Numbered from the stretch's first letter, positions 35,198 to 45,897 are shown. The stretch: 64,000 nucleotides of DNA from Desulfogranum marinum (GCF_016918565.1 NZ_JAFFQD010000030.1:1-64000), one strand, 5' to 3'. Notes: generated by a model from the sequence alone, not told the origin. Numbers and translations are program-made.

Positions 35198-35695
35198 CTA
35201 TTGAGTTACAGCTTCACCAAAGGGATTTAAAGAGGTAGCTGCTGTTTCATCAATGGTCACATAAAAAGTTAACTTTGTTTTGGAGAGAGGTCCTCCCTCG
35301 CTGATAACCATCATACAGGTTTTATTGGGCTTGACAAATGCAAGCATAATATCCTTTGAAGACGTTTCCCCTACTTGCTTCCACTTGTTATCCTGCATGG
35401 ATTGCACCATGTAGTCTTTCAAGGACATTACAGCAACCTTTCCCTCATACACATAAACGCCACCTCGAAAAGACTCGGTCTTAATGCCCATCGAATTTTT
35501 TCTATTCCACTCAAGTTCCGTTGGAAGAACAATATCCTGGATATCACCGGCAAAGCCGGGTACAGGTGGAAGGGAGTCAGGACTTTCGCCAGGTGCAGAG
35601 GCAACTGCTGTCTTATTACCGACACAACCCGATAAAGAAAACACCGCTACCAGCCCTGCCAAAATAATGGCATATACAACAAAATTCTTCTTCAT
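35198..35695 (-). CDS. conserved lipoprotein of unknown function
   Basis: The 165-residue protein has a lipoprotein signal with lipobox LSGC (cysteine near residue 24), a proline/serine linker, then a compact domain (about 50-155; LPTELEWNRKNSMGIKTE, GGVYVYEGKV, KPNKTCMMVISEG). This resembles the DUF4810/osmotic-type lipoproteins only loosely; I give no family. The start at 35695 is preferred over ATG 35704 because the GGAGG site is then 9 bases away. It is probably outer-membrane attached. It lies just before coaBC in the same direction. Confidence 0.7.
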   Translation of the reverse strand: MKKNFVVYAIILAGLVAVFSLSGCVGNKTAVASAPGESPDSLPPVPGFAGDIQDIVLPTELEWNRKNSMGIKTESFRGGVYVYEGKVAVMSLKDYMVQSMQDNKWKQVGETSSKDIMLAFVKPNKTCMMVISEGGPLSKTKLTFYVTIDETAATSLNPFGEAVTQ

Positions 35696-35949
35696 GCAGA
35701 TCATCCTCCGATCAGAGAGTGTAAGTCACCTTAAGAGACTGTATTGTTGTCTGACTGAGCATTATGATAAAATTTTCACATTCGAAATCCCCAACAGATC
35801 CCGGTGTTACCATCTACACATAAGCTACCCCTGATCAACAAATTACATTTCCTAAGGCGCCCTGTATTGCAGCCTGTTTCGATACAGTGAGAAAGTGGAG
35901 AAAGTACCCAGTATTCCACTGCTCAAAAAAAACTATTGTTCAGGCTAAC

Positions 35950-35981
35950 TTTTTTACAAACAAATACTTGGTTGTAAAAAA
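35950..35981. promoter_or_regulatory. inverted repeat, possible operator or terminator
   Basis: TTTTTTACAA and TTGTAAAAAA form a perfect 10-bp dyad with a 12-base centre in the 458-base gap (35696-36152) before tatD. The AT-rich arms and position, about 170 bases before the tatD start, suit an operator. Rest of gap shows nothing else. Confidence 0.4.
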
Positions 35982-36152
35982 ATAAGGTTTTAATGTCAAT
36001 AAACATTCACTATGCTATATAAGTCTTTTTTTGTTGCAGAGACGCACCAGTCCGTTATACGAAGCAAGGCTTTTTCGCATTATTTTCATTTATACAAAAT
36101 AAACGAAAACAACCTACTAGAGAGAACGTCACCAATATTTACTTACACATAT

Positions 36153-36968
36153 ATGCAGAATACATCGCCCAGCCCTCCCCCCGTTCTTCCTGATGCTACA
36201 CTCATCGACACCCACTGCCACCTGGACATGCAGGCATACGACAGCGACCTCGATCATGTTCTTGAACAAGCTGCAGACGCTGGAATACGCAACATAATTA
36301 CCATTGGTATAGACTTGGCAAGTTCAAGGGCTGCGGTGAAACTTGCAGACCGATACCCGCAGATCTACGCTACTGTAGGAGTGCATCCCCACGAGGCTAA
36401 CAATGTAACACCGGCCATCCTTGATGAGCTCTCACTTTTATCCAAAGCCCCCAAGGTGGTAGGGTATGGTGAAATCGGCCTTGACTATGCAAAGAACTAT
36501 GCTCCTCGTGAAGTTCAGCGTAAAGTGTTTGCAACACAACTGGAACTCGCCAAACAATTGGACCTACCGGTCGTTATCCATGACCGGGAAGCACACGACG
36601 AGACCATCCAACTTCTAAGAGCAACGGGTCCTTTCCACAAGCGAGGGGTCATGCACTGTTTCTCAGGCGATGTTTCTCTCGCTCGTCAGGTTATAGATCT
36701 TGGTTTTTATATTTCCATACCAGGTATTGTTACTTTTAAGAACGCCAAAGACCTTCAGGAAGTTGTCCGGGAAACAGATATCCAGCACCTTATTCTTGAA
36801 ACTGATGGTCCCTTCCTGGCTCCTGTCCCTTTTCGGGGTAAAAGAAACACTCCTGCTAAAATTGCCTATACTGCGCAAATGGTGGCCGAGCTGAAGCAGA
36901 TGTCACTGCATGACGTTGCTGCCATGACAACAAAAAATGCAATCGATCTGTTTCGGTTGCCGGGTTAA
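36153..36968 (+). CDS. tatD: TatD-family metal-dependent DNase/hydrolase
   Basis: The 271-residue protein has the TatD metal sites: IDTHCHLD (near residue 20), VGYGEIGLDY, IHDREAHD, MHCFSGD and the final ETDGPFLAP. Such TIM-barrel hydrolases act as 3'-5' DNases in repair or turnover, or as deacylases. A longer frame begins at 36012, but the ATG at 36153 is closer to family length; its ribosome-binding site is weak. The gene is followed after 9 bases by yggS, so both are likely one operon with ugd. Confidence 0.9.
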   Translation: MQNTSPSPPPVLPDATLIDTHCHLDMQAYDSDLDHVLEQAADAGIRNIITIGIDLASSRAAVKLADRYPQIYATVGVHPHEANNVTPAILDELSLLSKAPKVVGYGEIGLDYAKNYAPREVQRKVFATQLELAKQLDLPVVIHDREAHDETIQLLRATGPFHKRGVMHCFSGDVSLARQVIDLGFYISIPGIVTFKNAKDLQEVVRETDIQHLILETDGPFLAPVPFRGKRNTPAKIAYTAQMVAELKQMSLHDVAAMTTKNAIDLFRLPG

Positions 36969-36977
36969 AACAAAAAC

Positions 36978-37667
36978 ATGATACAGGATAACTACCAAAC
37001 TATACGCCAAAAAATCAGCCAATGTGCTGCAGGCTGCAACCGGGCAGCGGACTCAATCCATTTGGTTGCGGTTTCAAAGAAAAAAGAATGCGCGTTAATA
37101 CAGCAGGCTTTTGACTGTGGACAAAGAATTTTTGGCGAAAATTATCTCCAGGAAGCAGCCCAAAAAATCCCTGAACTTCCATCGTCTATAACATGGCATT
37201 TTATCGGGCATCTGCAAAGCAATAAGGCCAAACAGGCTGTCAGTCTTTTTGACGTCATTGAAACTGTTGATAGCCTGAAACTCGCAAAACTCATAGACAA
37301 ACATGCCAACGCCCTTAGCAAATCGATCGCTATCCTTTTGCAAATCAATATCGGAAGGGAACCACAAAAGGCAGGCGTCTTGCCTGAAGAAACGGAGTCC
37401 TTACTGCGCCGGATTTCCAGCGAAACCAAACTGCAGGTACGTGGCCTGATGGTCATTCCCCCATTTTCAAATAACCCGGAAGAAACCAGGCTCTTTTTCA
37501 GAGAGACAAGGAAACTTGCAGAGGATTTTGCCCGTAAACAATTATTTACAGACAATCAAAACGTTGTCCTCTCAATGGGTATGTCGGCAGATTTTCATGT
37601 TGCTATCGAAGAGGGTGCGACACACATACGAATAGGAACGGCACTGTTTGGTGCTAGAGATTATTAA
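36978..37667 (+). CDS. yggS: YggS-family pyridoxal phosphate homeostasis protein
   Basis: The 229-residue protein has the PLP lysine in HLVAVSKKKE (about residue 35), FGENYLQEA, WHFIGHLQSNKAK and the phosphate-binding end LSMGMSADFHVAIEEG and RIGTALFG. It is a fold-type III PLP carrier that buffers PLP and influences amino-acid pools. It starts 9 bases after tatD and ends 12 bases before ugd. Confidence 0.95.
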   Translation: MIQDNYQTIRQKISQCAAGCNRAADSIHLVAVSKKKECALIQQAFDCGQRIFGENYLQEAAQKIPELPSSITWHFIGHLQSNKAKQAVSLFDVIETVDSLKLAKLIDKHANALSKSIAILLQINIGREPQKAGVLPEETESLLRRISSETKLQVRGLMVIPPFSNNPEETRLFFRETRKLAEDFARKQLFTDNQNVVLSMGMSADFHVAIEEGATHIRIGTALFGARDY

Positions 37668-37679
37668 AAGGAGAAGTTA

Positions 37680-38990
37680 ATGCACATTACCATGATTGGC
37701 ACCGGGTACGTAGGCCTGGTAACAGGGACCTGTTTTGCCGAATTCGGCCATACCGTCACCTGTGTTGACAAGGTAGAGGAAAAAATTGAAAAATTAAAAA
37801 AAGGAGTCATCCCTATATATGAACCAGGTCTTGACAACCTGGTGAAAAAAAATGTCGATGAGGGCAGACTCTGCTTTACCAGCGACCTGGCCGTATCGGT
37901 TCCATTCTCAGATGCTGTTTTCATTGCTGTCGGCACCCCCAGTTCTCGACGCGGTGACGGTTATGCGGACCTGAGCTATATTTATCAGGCAGCAAAGGAG
38001 GTAGCACCACATCTTAATGGTTACACAGTGGTTGTGGACAAAAGCACGGTTCCGGTTGGTACAGCACGGCAGGTAAGCCGCATTATCAAAGAAACTAATC
38101 CATCTGTTGATATTGATATAGCATCAAACCCTGAATTTTTAAGAGAAGGTGCCGCAATAGCTGATTTCATGCGGCCTGACAGGGTAGTAATTGGGGTTGA
38201 AACAGAACGCGCAGAGGACGTTATGCGCGAAATATACAAACCCCTTTACATCAGAGACACCCCTATTGTCAGCACGACCATAGAAACTGCAGAGCTTGCT
38301 AAATACGCAGCAAACGCTTTTCTAGCTGTAAAAATCAGCTTTATTAATGAAATTGCCAATGTCTGTGAAGCAGTGAACGCCAACGTTACAGATATTGCCA
38401 AGGCTATTGGCATGGATGGACGTATCGGCAGTAAATTTTTACACCCAGGACCGGGCTACGGTGGTTCCTGCTTTCCCAAGGATACGCTGGCCCTGATGCG
38501 TATAGTCCAGGAAAACGGTGAAAATGTTCGAGTTGTTGAAGCTGCAGTAGAGGCAAACTCAGCACAAAAAGCACGAATGGTTAAAAAAATCAGGGAAATG
38601 CTTGGCGGGTCTGAGGCAGGTAAGACTATCGCCATACTCGGCCTTACATTTAAACCGGAAACAGATGATATGCGGGATGCACCCTCCGCAACAATCATTC
38701 CGGCCCTTCTTGAAAAAGGGGCCAAAATCAAAGCACACGACCCCAAAGGTATTGAGGAGGCAAAACACTACCTGCCGGCAGGAATAGAATATGTTCAAAA
38801 CGCCTATGAAGCTGCTGCTGAAGCCGACTGCGTTGTTCTAATGACAGAATGGAACCAATACAGAGCACTTGACCTGGAAAGAATAAAAGAAAGCATGAAT
38901 GCTCCGGTATTTGTCGACTTGCGTAATGTATACGAACCGCAAAAGATGAAGGAACTCGGTTTTCAATATATGGGAGTCGGAAGAAAATAA
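37680..38990 (+). CDS. ugd: UDP-glucose 6-dehydrogenase
   Basis: The 436-residue enzyme starts with the NAD motif ITMIGTGYVGLVTG, has TFAEFGHTV-type sequence, the conserved NPEFLREGAA, and the catalytic cysteine in GPGYGGSCFPKD (about residue 262). A C-terminal UDP-binding domain contains ILGLTFKPETDDMRDAPS. It makes UDP-glucuronate from UDP-glucose for polysaccharide or LPS synthesis. It closes a three-gene unit with tatD and yggS; a strong terminator follows. Confidence 0.95.
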   Translation: MHITMIGTGYVGLVTGTCFAEFGHTVTCVDKVEEKIEKLKKGVIPIYEPGLDNLVKKNVDEGRLCFTSDLAVSVPFSDAVFIAVGTPSSRRGDGYADLSYIYQAAKEVAPHLNGYTVVVDKSTVPVGTARQVSRIIKETNPSVDIDIASNPEFLREGAAIADFMRPDRVVIGVETERAEDVMREIYKPLYIRDTPIVSTTIETAELAKYAANAFLAVKISFINEIANVCEAVNANVTDIAKAIGMDGRIGSKFLHPGPGYGGSCFPKDTLALMRIVQENGENVRVVEAAVEANSAQKARMVKKIREMLGGSEAGKTIAILGLTFKPETDDMRDAPSATIIPALLEKGAKIKAHDPKGIEEAKHYLPAGIEYVQNAYEAAAEADCVVLMTEWNQYRALDLERIKESMNAPVFVDLRNVYEPQKMKELGFQYMGVGRK

Positions 38991-39002
38991 CGCAAAATAA
39001 AA

Positions 39003-39038
39003 AAGGCCTTTGTTTCTAAGAAACAAAGGCCTTTTTTT
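39003..39038 (+). terminator. rho-independent terminator after ugd
   Basis: A perfect stem (AAGGCCTTTGTTTC/GAAACAAAGGCCTT) with a tiny loop is followed by seven Ts. It may also serve the convergent gene at 39104 on the other strand, since As flank the left arm. Confidence 0.93.
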
Positions 39039-39103
39039 CAATAACAGCAAGAAGAAATGGTGCAGCGGATTTCCTTTCTTGCCCCGAGAAAGTTGCTGAA
39101 TTA

Positions 39104-39355
39104 CTAGGATCTTCGCTTGGAAGAAGCTCTCTTTGCAGCTTTCAACGGGTTAATTCTTACTTTCACCACTTTCACTTCCGGCTTGGAATGGGTCGCGAAA
39201 TTGCAAATACCAAGACGCCATTTTGCATCAGGCTGTACATATGTGTTGCAATATTTCTTTTCATCAACCTCTACAATGCGATCACACCCTTCGCACTGCT
39301 CGACAACCGGTTGAAACGGGCCATCACTGAATTTAGCTGTATCATTTGTCTGCAT
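39104..39355 (-). CDS. PxxKW-family cysteine-rich protein
   Basis: The 83-residue protein has four cysteines as CEGC...C...C and the name-giving PDAKW (residues about 42-46, PxxKW), then a basic KAAKRASSKRRS tail. The family is known mainly from sulfate-reducing and related Desulfobacterota; function unknown, though the spacing suggests metal or cluster binding. The start at 39355 has an AGGAG site; the longer frame to 39397 is not preferred. It is a single-gene unit. Confidence 0.85.
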   Translation of the reverse strand: MQTNDTAKFSDGPFQPVVEQCEGCDRIVEVDEKKYCNTYVQPDAKWRLGICNFATHSKPEVKVVKVRINPLKAAKRASSKRRS

Positions 39356-39546
39356 CTTGCCAACTCCTGAAAAAATATAAACTTTTTCTTGAATCAAGAA
39401 AAAAACTTCCCTACAATATCATTAATTGTGACGAATTGTCACTTCACCGATAGAAAATAGATTTTATAAAGACTATTGCGCTTTCTGTCAATACCTTATA
39501 TTGAACAGCCTTTAAAAACACCAGGAAGTTGTCCGGAGAAAGACTC

Positions 39547-40752
39547 ATGCCAATTTATGTTTGGAAAGGAAAAAATAGTTACGGCGAAAAACGGAAAGGG
39601 GAACTGGAGGCACCCGACGAGAATTCTGCTCTGGCGCAACTCAGGCGAATGCGGATTGACAATGTCAAAATAAAGGAAAAGCCTAAAGATATTCTAGAGC
39701 AAATTCCGCTTTTTAAACCTAAAGTCACCGGCAAAGACCTTGTTATTTTCACAAGGCAGCTTTCAACTATGATTGATGCGGGCCTTCCGCTGGTTCAATG
39801 TTTACAAATTCTCGGCAAACAGCAGGAAAACACCACCTTTAAAAAGATAATCCTCGAGATTCAAACCGACGTTGAGACTGGTACGACACTGGCAGATTCC
39901 ATGCGCAAGCACCCTAAAGTGTTTGATAACCTGTACTCAAACATGATCGAGGCAGGGGAGCTGGGAGGTATTCTTGACACCATCCTCTCCAGGCTTGCCG
40001 TTTTCAAAGAAAAAGCCATGGCTCTGCAGAAAAAGATAAAAGGAGCGATGACCTACCCTGCCATCTGTCTTGGCATTTCTCTTATTATTCTTGTTGTCAT
40101 CCTTGTTTTTGTTGTGCCTGTTTTTGACAAAATGTTTCAGGAATTTGGTTCAGCACTGCCGGCACCAACGCAGATTGTTGTCAACATGAGTCATTTTTTT
40201 AAAGGTAATTTCTTCTATATTGTCATTGCAGCTGTTCTCTTCACCTGGATTTTCAAACGGATTTACAATACTGAAAAAGGTCGTCTCAAAATTGATGCGG
40301 CCCTCCTTAAATCACCGGTGTTAGGTACCCTGCTCCGCCGGGTCGCGGTCTCGAAATTCACTCGAACCTTAAGTACCATGCTGCAAAGTGGCGTACCCAT
40401 ACTTGAGGCACTGCAGGTTGTCGGGCGAACTTCCGGTAATAAGGTTATCGAGCGAGCTGTTTTTCGAGTCGCTGACAGTATTGCAGAGGGACGTCCAATT
40501 GCTGAACCGCTCGACGAGTCAGGTGTTTTTCCCAATATGGTTGTACAAATGATTAACGTCGGCGAGTCGGTTGGTGCACTGGACACCATGCTTGAAAAGA
40601 TCGCCGATTTTTATGACGAAGAAGTAGACCAGGCGGTAGAAAATCTAACCGCTATGATCGAACCGTTTATGATGGTCTTCTTAGGCGGAATGATTGGTGG
40701 ATTGGTTGTAGCCATGTATCTGCCGATTTTTAAAATGGCAAGTGTTGTTTAA
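39547..40752 (+). CDS. type II secretion / type IV pilus inner-membrane protein (PilC/GspF family)
   Basis: The 401-residue protein has two copies of the T2SSF domain (about 65-190 and 270-390), each with a long helix (ICLGISLIILVVILVFVVPV and MMVFLGGMIGGLVVAMYLPI) and the GELGG/GESVG motif region. PilC proteins anchor the assembly ATPase of type IV pili. The start at 39547 has a GGAG site; a TTG-start frame at 39529 is not preferred. No pilB, pilT or pilin gene is adjacent, so this is an orphan copy or part of a split pilus system. Confidence 0.9.
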   Translation: MPIYVWKGKNSYGEKRKGELEAPDENSALAQLRRMRIDNVKIKEKPKDILEQIPLFKPKVTGKDLVIFTRQLSTMIDAGLPLVQCLQILGKQQENTTFKKIILEIQTDVETGTTLADSMRKHPKVFDNLYSNMIEAGELGGILDTILSRLAVFKEKAMALQKKIKGAMTYPAICLGISLIILVVILVFVVPVFDKMFQEFGSALPAPTQIVVNMSHFFKGNFFYIVIAAVLFTWIFKRIYNTEKGRLKIDAALLKSPVLGTLLRRVAVSKFTRTLSTMLQSGVPILEALQVVGRTSGNKVIERAVFRVADSIAEGRPIAEPLDESGVFPNMVVQMINVGESVGALDTMLEKIADFYDEEVDQAVENLTAMIEPFMMVFLGGMIGGLVVAMYLPIFKMASVV

Positions 40753-40805
40753 TTCCTTTCAATACTTATACTATTTACATTATTATATAAAATATCAAAT
40801 TATAG

Positions 40806-42119
<1,314 letters not shown>

Positions 42120-42213
42120 GGATTGACAATTACGGGTATGGCTGCCTATCATATAAGTAACAGTTTAATTACAAACCAAACCATTGTAAATTCGCTTCAT
42201 TTGGAGGTGAAAA

Positions 42214-42501
42214 ATGACCTTGACCAAGGCCGATTTAGTTCAACAAGTGTATAAAACACACCCAACGTTGACAAAATCTCAATCAACTGCATCTGTAGAA
42301 ACCTTTTTAACCTTGTCTAAATCGTCCCTTATCAACGGGCAGGATCTCTTGTTAAGCGGATTCGGAAAATTTAATATCAAGGACAAAAAATCAAGACGAG
42401 GAAGAAATCCTCAGACTGGGAATGAACTGATTCTTGACGCTCGTCGTGTTGTCACTTTTAAGCCTTCCGGTATTTTACGCACCCGCATAAATTCGGCATA
42501 A
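42214..42501 (+). CDS. HU/IHF-family DNA-bending protein (IHF-alpha-like)
   Basis: The 95-residue protein has the family layout: LTKADLVQQVYKTHP, a middle beta region GFGKFNIKDKKSRRGRNPQTG with the DNA-minor-groove RNP loop, and VVTFKPSGILRTRIN at the end. It bends DNA and supports sigma-54 promoters, replication and recombination. Sequence features favour IHF alpha over HU, but the two are not separable with certainty. A GGAGGTGA site precedes the ATG and a terminator follows. Confidence 0.9.
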   Translation: MTLTKADLVQQVYKTHPTLTKSQSTASVETFLTLSKSSLINGQDLLLSGFGKFNIKDKKSRRGRNPQTGNELILDARRVVTFKPSGILRTRINSA

Positions 42502-42525
42502 GAGTTCCTTCCTTTAGCATGAACA

Positions 42526-42560
42526 AAAGGGGCATCATGTGTTGATGCCCCTTTATCTTT
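42526..42560 (+). terminator. rho-independent terminator
   Basis: A 12-bp stem (AAAGGGGCATCA/TGATGCCCCTTT) with a 4-5 base loop is followed by ATCTTTT. It separates the IHF-like gene from the ParB-like gene that starts 18 bases later. Confidence 0.88.
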
Positions 42561-42578
42561 TACCCCACCCCTTACTTA

Positions 42579-43553
42579 TTGGCAGACACCGTGAAGCATG
42601 CTCCTTCGTTTCGTTTACTGGAACCCGACATCATCTCCACCCATAATGATTTTTTTCACCTGATACATGCACACACCGCACTCGACGACACATTACTTGC
42701 AAGTATTGAAAATTTCGGCATCATGCAGCCCCTGCTTGTTGCTGAGACTGAAGGCGGTGGTGGGATATTTAACCTTTTATCGGGTTTCAAAAGATTACAG
42801 GCAGCGATAACATTCAACATTCTATTGGTTCCGTGTCTCGTCCTCTCTCGCCAGACCGAGCTTGGTGAATTGTATCAATATATAGCCCAGCATAAACACC
42901 TGGATAATAATGTCAGCCCCATCGAAGATGCCCTCCTTCTCCAGCAGACGCAGCAGCACCTGGCTGACCACGAAACACTCCCTCTGCTGCAGATAATGGG
43001 ATATAAGCCCAATAAACACCAGTTCAACGAGCTGCTTTCTCTACTCCAACTGGAAAAAACAGCAATGATTAGTATTCATAAGGGAAAGCTCACCCTCAAA
43101 ACAGGAAAAAAGTTGAACAAGCTTAGCCAAGTAGACCAGCATCTTCTGGTGAGCCTCATTGACAAATACCATTTTGGCGGGTCAAAACAGCATAATTTTG
43201 TACAGATGGTGATTGAATTATCGAAAAGGAGACAATGCTCCATTGAACGAGTCCTTTCAACCTGTGATCAACAGAATATTACGGACGCAAAAAACATCCC
43301 CCAACAGGGAAATCAACTCCTCGACTTTCTCCAACATCAATGTTCACCGGAACTTTTTAAGGCAGAGAAGGCATTTCAATTACGCATTCATCAACTGCAA
43401 CTCCCAGAACATTTTCAGCTTCAGCACAGTGCATCCTTTGAAAAAGACAGTTGCAACCTCTCCATTACCTTTGATGACATTCATGCTCTAGAGTCAAAAC
43501 TTGATGCCTTAAAGGCAATGGTGCCCGCCTCACCTACCAGGGATAGCGCCTAA
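42579..43553 (+). CDS. ParB-like nuclease-domain protein
   Basis: The 324-residue protein has a ParB-type N-domain: a SIENFGIMQPLLVAE turn (about 42-56) and a LSGFKRLQAAI motif (about 67-77, compare GERRxxAA). A helix-rich middle follows, with DNA-binding-like SPIEDALLLQQ (about 111-121, compare ParB NPxExA). No ParA is adjacent, so a role in plasmid/chromosome partition is not supported; it could be a chromosome-associated regulator. Translation appears to start at TTG or a nearby GTG, and I see no ribosome-binding site. Its 3' end overlaps the convergent ribD by 20 bases. Confidence 0.75.
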   Translation: MADTVKHAPSFRLLEPDIISTHNDFFHLIHAHTALDDTLLASIENFGIMQPLLVAETEGGGGIFNLLSGFKRLQAAITFNILLVPCLVLSRQTELGELYQYIAQHKHLDNNVSPIEDALLLQQTQQHLADHETLPLLQIMGYKPNKHQFNELLSLLQLEKTAMISIHKGKLTLKTGKKLNKLSQVDQHLLVSLIDKYHFGGSKQHNFVQMVIELSKRRQCSIERVLSTCDQQNITDAKNIPQQGNQLLDFLQHQCSPELFKAEKAFQLRIHQLQLPEHFQLQHSASFEKDSCNLSITFDDIHALESKLDALKAMVPASPTRDSA

Positions 43554-44643
43554 TTCCATGAAAGAGTATGTCCGTACCAATAACTTGCGCTGAATGCTCA
43601 ACAAAAAAGTTATCTTCCCTTTTTGTAAAGGATGTGTATCCTTTGACGAGCGGCGTACCGGCATCACCGATAAAAAAGGGCGCATAAAAGAGATATACTT
43701 CGTCAACTGCATCAGCATCAAGGAAAGCACCGTGAATACGGCTTCCGCCTTCGACCAAAACTGAGGTTATGCCTGCTTTGCTTAAATGTGACAGAACCTC
43801 TTTAATATCTAACTGGTGCGCCTCGTGGCCTCCGACTCTATGGACCTTAGCCCCATTTTTTTCAAGCGCCTTCTGTTTTTTTTCTTCCGCACCCTCACAG
43901 CAGTAAACCCATGTCTCTGCCTGGGATTGTTGCCGCAACATTTGTGCGTCGGCTGAAAGTCTCAGTCTGGAATCAAGCACTACTCTTAACGGATCATGCC
44001 CGCTGTCATCACTCATTCGAGTAGTAAGACTAGGATTGTCAATTAAAGCCGTATCAACACCAACAAGAATAGCATCAAACCTATCTCGCAACCTATGCAC
44101 CATTTCAAATGCCTTGGCGCCGGTGATTGCCCCCCCGCTGCCCACTTGATAGGATATTCGCCCGTCTAGGCTAACCCCTGCCTTCATGACAACCCATGGC
44201 AGACCAGTGGAGACATGCTTAAGAAAGGGCAGATTTAACAATTTGCATTCTTTTTCTAATATTCCGCACTCTACTTTGATTCCATTTTCAAGCAAACGAG
44301 TTATACCATCACCGGCAACATGCGGGTTAGGATCCTTCATACCGATAACAACGCGTTCAATCCCGCTCCTCAAAATTGCCTCAGTACATGGCGGGGTACG
44401 CCCAGTATGATTGCATGGTTCAAGCGTAACGTACATTGTTGCCTGGGCAGTGTTCTTGTTTGCATCGGCAAGAGCATTAATTTCGGCATGAGGTGTGCCT
44501 GCTTTTTTGTGATATCCTTTTCCGATTATGTCGCCATCATGCACAATCACAGCACCAACAGCAGGGTTGGGAGAAGTTCGCCCTATGCCTTTTTCGGCTT
44601 CTTGTATTGCCAACTTCATGAAATGAATATCAAAATTTTCCAT
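43534..44643 (-). CDS. ribD: riboflavin biosynthesis deaminase/reductase RibD
   Basis: The 369-residue bifunctional enzyme has a cytidine-deaminase-like domain with zinc ligands HAEINAL and PCNHTGRTPPC (about 50-85), and a reductase domain from about 145 (VMKAGVSLDGRISY, then GGSRIHGAFL). It carries out the second and third steps of riboflavin synthesis. No FMN riboswitch is visible upstream. No other rib genes are in the window. The 44644-44880 gap to nrdR holds a short stretch of R1-like words (GGTAAGCGACGACTCCG) but no gene. Confidence 0.96.
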   Translation of the reverse strand: MENFDIHFMKLAIQEAEKGIGRTSPNPAVGAVIVHDGDIIGKGYHKKAGTPHAEINALADANKNTAQATMYVTLEPCNHTGRTPPCTEAILRSGIERVVIGMKDPNPHVAGDGITRLLENGIKVECGILEKECKLLNLPFLKHVSTGLPWVVMKAGVSLDGRISYQVGSGGAITGAKAFEMVHRLRDRFDAILVGVDTALIDNPSLTTRMSDDSGHDPLRVVLDSRLRLSADAQMLRQQSQAETWVYCCEGAEEKKQKALEKNGAKVHRVGGHEAHQLDIKEVLSHLSKAGITSVLVEGGSRIHGAFLDADAVDEVYLFYAPFFIGDAGTPLVKGYTSFTKREDNFFVEHSAQVIGTDILFHGIRRYPW

Positions 44644-44880
44644 AATCTTCCTTTTTGAAACCTACCATAAATGTAACTCACTGGAGTGCTAAGTCCTTGA
44701 TGTATAATCCCTGAAATCTGTACCTGCTCACAAGTGTCTCATATATGAACAGGAGTGTTTATTAGCAAGGTAAGCGACGACTCCGTCAGCCTATCGATAA
44801 TGGAGATCGAGACCGCCCGTGGAGGTAAGCGACCGACGGAAGATTGCGAGAGTAGCTGTGAGTAGCTTAGCCATAAATAA

Positions 44881-45345
44881 TTATTTGTCCTTTGCATTAC
44901 CGAGGAAAATCTTTAATTCATCCATAAACTCGTTAACATCCTTAAATTGCCGATAAACAGAAGCAAAGCGTACATAGGCAACCTCATCTAGAGAGGGAAG
45001 CGCCTCCATCACCCACTCTCCTACTTGAGTAGTCGAAATTTCCTTCCCTCCGGCATCTTGAAGTCGTAGCTCAATAGCATCAACAAAAGCATCAATATCA
45101 GTCATGCTTACAGGAAGTTTCTCACATGCTTTTTCGAGCCCTGCTATAATTTTACCACGATCCCACGGCTCTCGCCGACCATCTTTTTTGATCAACATGG
45201 GCAGCATCAATTCAATTCGCTCGTAGGTTGTGAATCGTTGTTGACACGATGAACACGCACGACGCCTACGTATAATAGTTTTATCTTTGTTCACCCGAGA
45301 GTCAATCACTCGATTTTCGAGATGACTGCAGTAAGGACATTTCAT
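44881..45345 (-). CDS. nrdR: ribonucleotide reductase repressor NrdR
   Basis: The 154-residue protein has an N-terminal zinc ribbon MKCPYC...RRACSSCQQRFTTYER and an ATP-cone domain (about 50-140; LIKKDGRREPWDRGKIIAGL). NrdR represses ribonucleotide reductase genes when dATP is high. The start at 45345 is the family start and has a GAGG site; a longer frame to 45405 is rejected. It follows rpiB after about 109 bases, near the end of the lipid block. Confidence 0.96.
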   Translation of the reverse strand: MKCPYCSHLENRVIDSRVNKDKTIIRRRRACSSCQQRFTTYERIELMLPMLIKKDGRREPWDRGKIIAGLEKACEKLPVSMTDIDAFVDAIELRLQDAGGKEISTTQVGEWVMEALPSLDEVAYVRFASVYRQFKDVNEFMDELKIFLGNAKDK

Positions 45346-45454
45346 GGCATCCTCAAAAGAAATGTAAGTATAGGTAAAAAAAAACCGGCAGCTCGTTACA
45401 AGCATACCGGTTATAAAAGTCTATGGCGACTCGATAAAATCGTAAAAAGAGCTA

Positions 45455-45880
45455 CTATTCAAGCATATCTATACGCCGTTGGTGACGACCGCCGCTAAAC
45501 TCTGTATTCAGCCAGGTATCGACAATAGCGGTAGCCAGTGACACTCCGGTCAGGCGACCACCAAGGCACAAGACATTTGCATCGTTATGTTCTCGGCTCA
45601 TACGTGCGGAAAAAGGTTCCATGCAGAGTGCGGCGCGAATACCTGGATAGCGGTTTGCGGCAATAGACATGCCAATGCCGGTCCCGCATATAAGTATGCC
45701 TTTATCTGTTGTTTGCGTATCTATTGCACGGCATACCTCAGAAGCGAAATCCGGATAATCCACAGATTCTGTAGAGTAACACCCTGCATCCATTACCTGG
45801 TGGTCATGCTCCAGGAGGAAGGACATGATTTCCTGTTTCAGTTCAAATCCACCGTGGTCACAACCAATAATAATATTCAC
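45455..45880 (-). CDS. rpiB: ribose-5-phosphate isomerase B
   Basis: The 141-residue protein begins MNIIIGCDHGGFELKQ with the active-site His/Asp region, and has GILICGTGIGMSIAANRYPGIRAAL and HNDANVLCLGGR, typical of RpiB. It interconverts ribose-5-phosphate and ribulose-5-phosphate. The GTG start at 45880 has a GGAGA site; the longer frame to 46018 overlaps fabF and is rejected. It is 17 bases downstream of fabF, so probably in the same operon. Confidence 0.95.
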   Translation of the reverse strand: MNIIIGCDHGGFELKQEIMSFLLEHDHQVMDAGCYSTESVDYPDFASEVCRAIDTQTTDKGILICGTGIGMSIAANRYPGIRAALCMEPFSARMSREHNDANVLCLGGRLTGVSLATAIVDTWLNTEFSGGRHQRRIDMLE

Positions 45881-45897
45881 ATCAGTCTCCGGGATAA

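Noticed and set aside
44644-44880. FMN riboswitch or full R1 copy upstream of ribD
   Set aside because: No RFN-element words are present; only short R1-like words (GGTAAGCGAC repeated twice) without the inverted ends.
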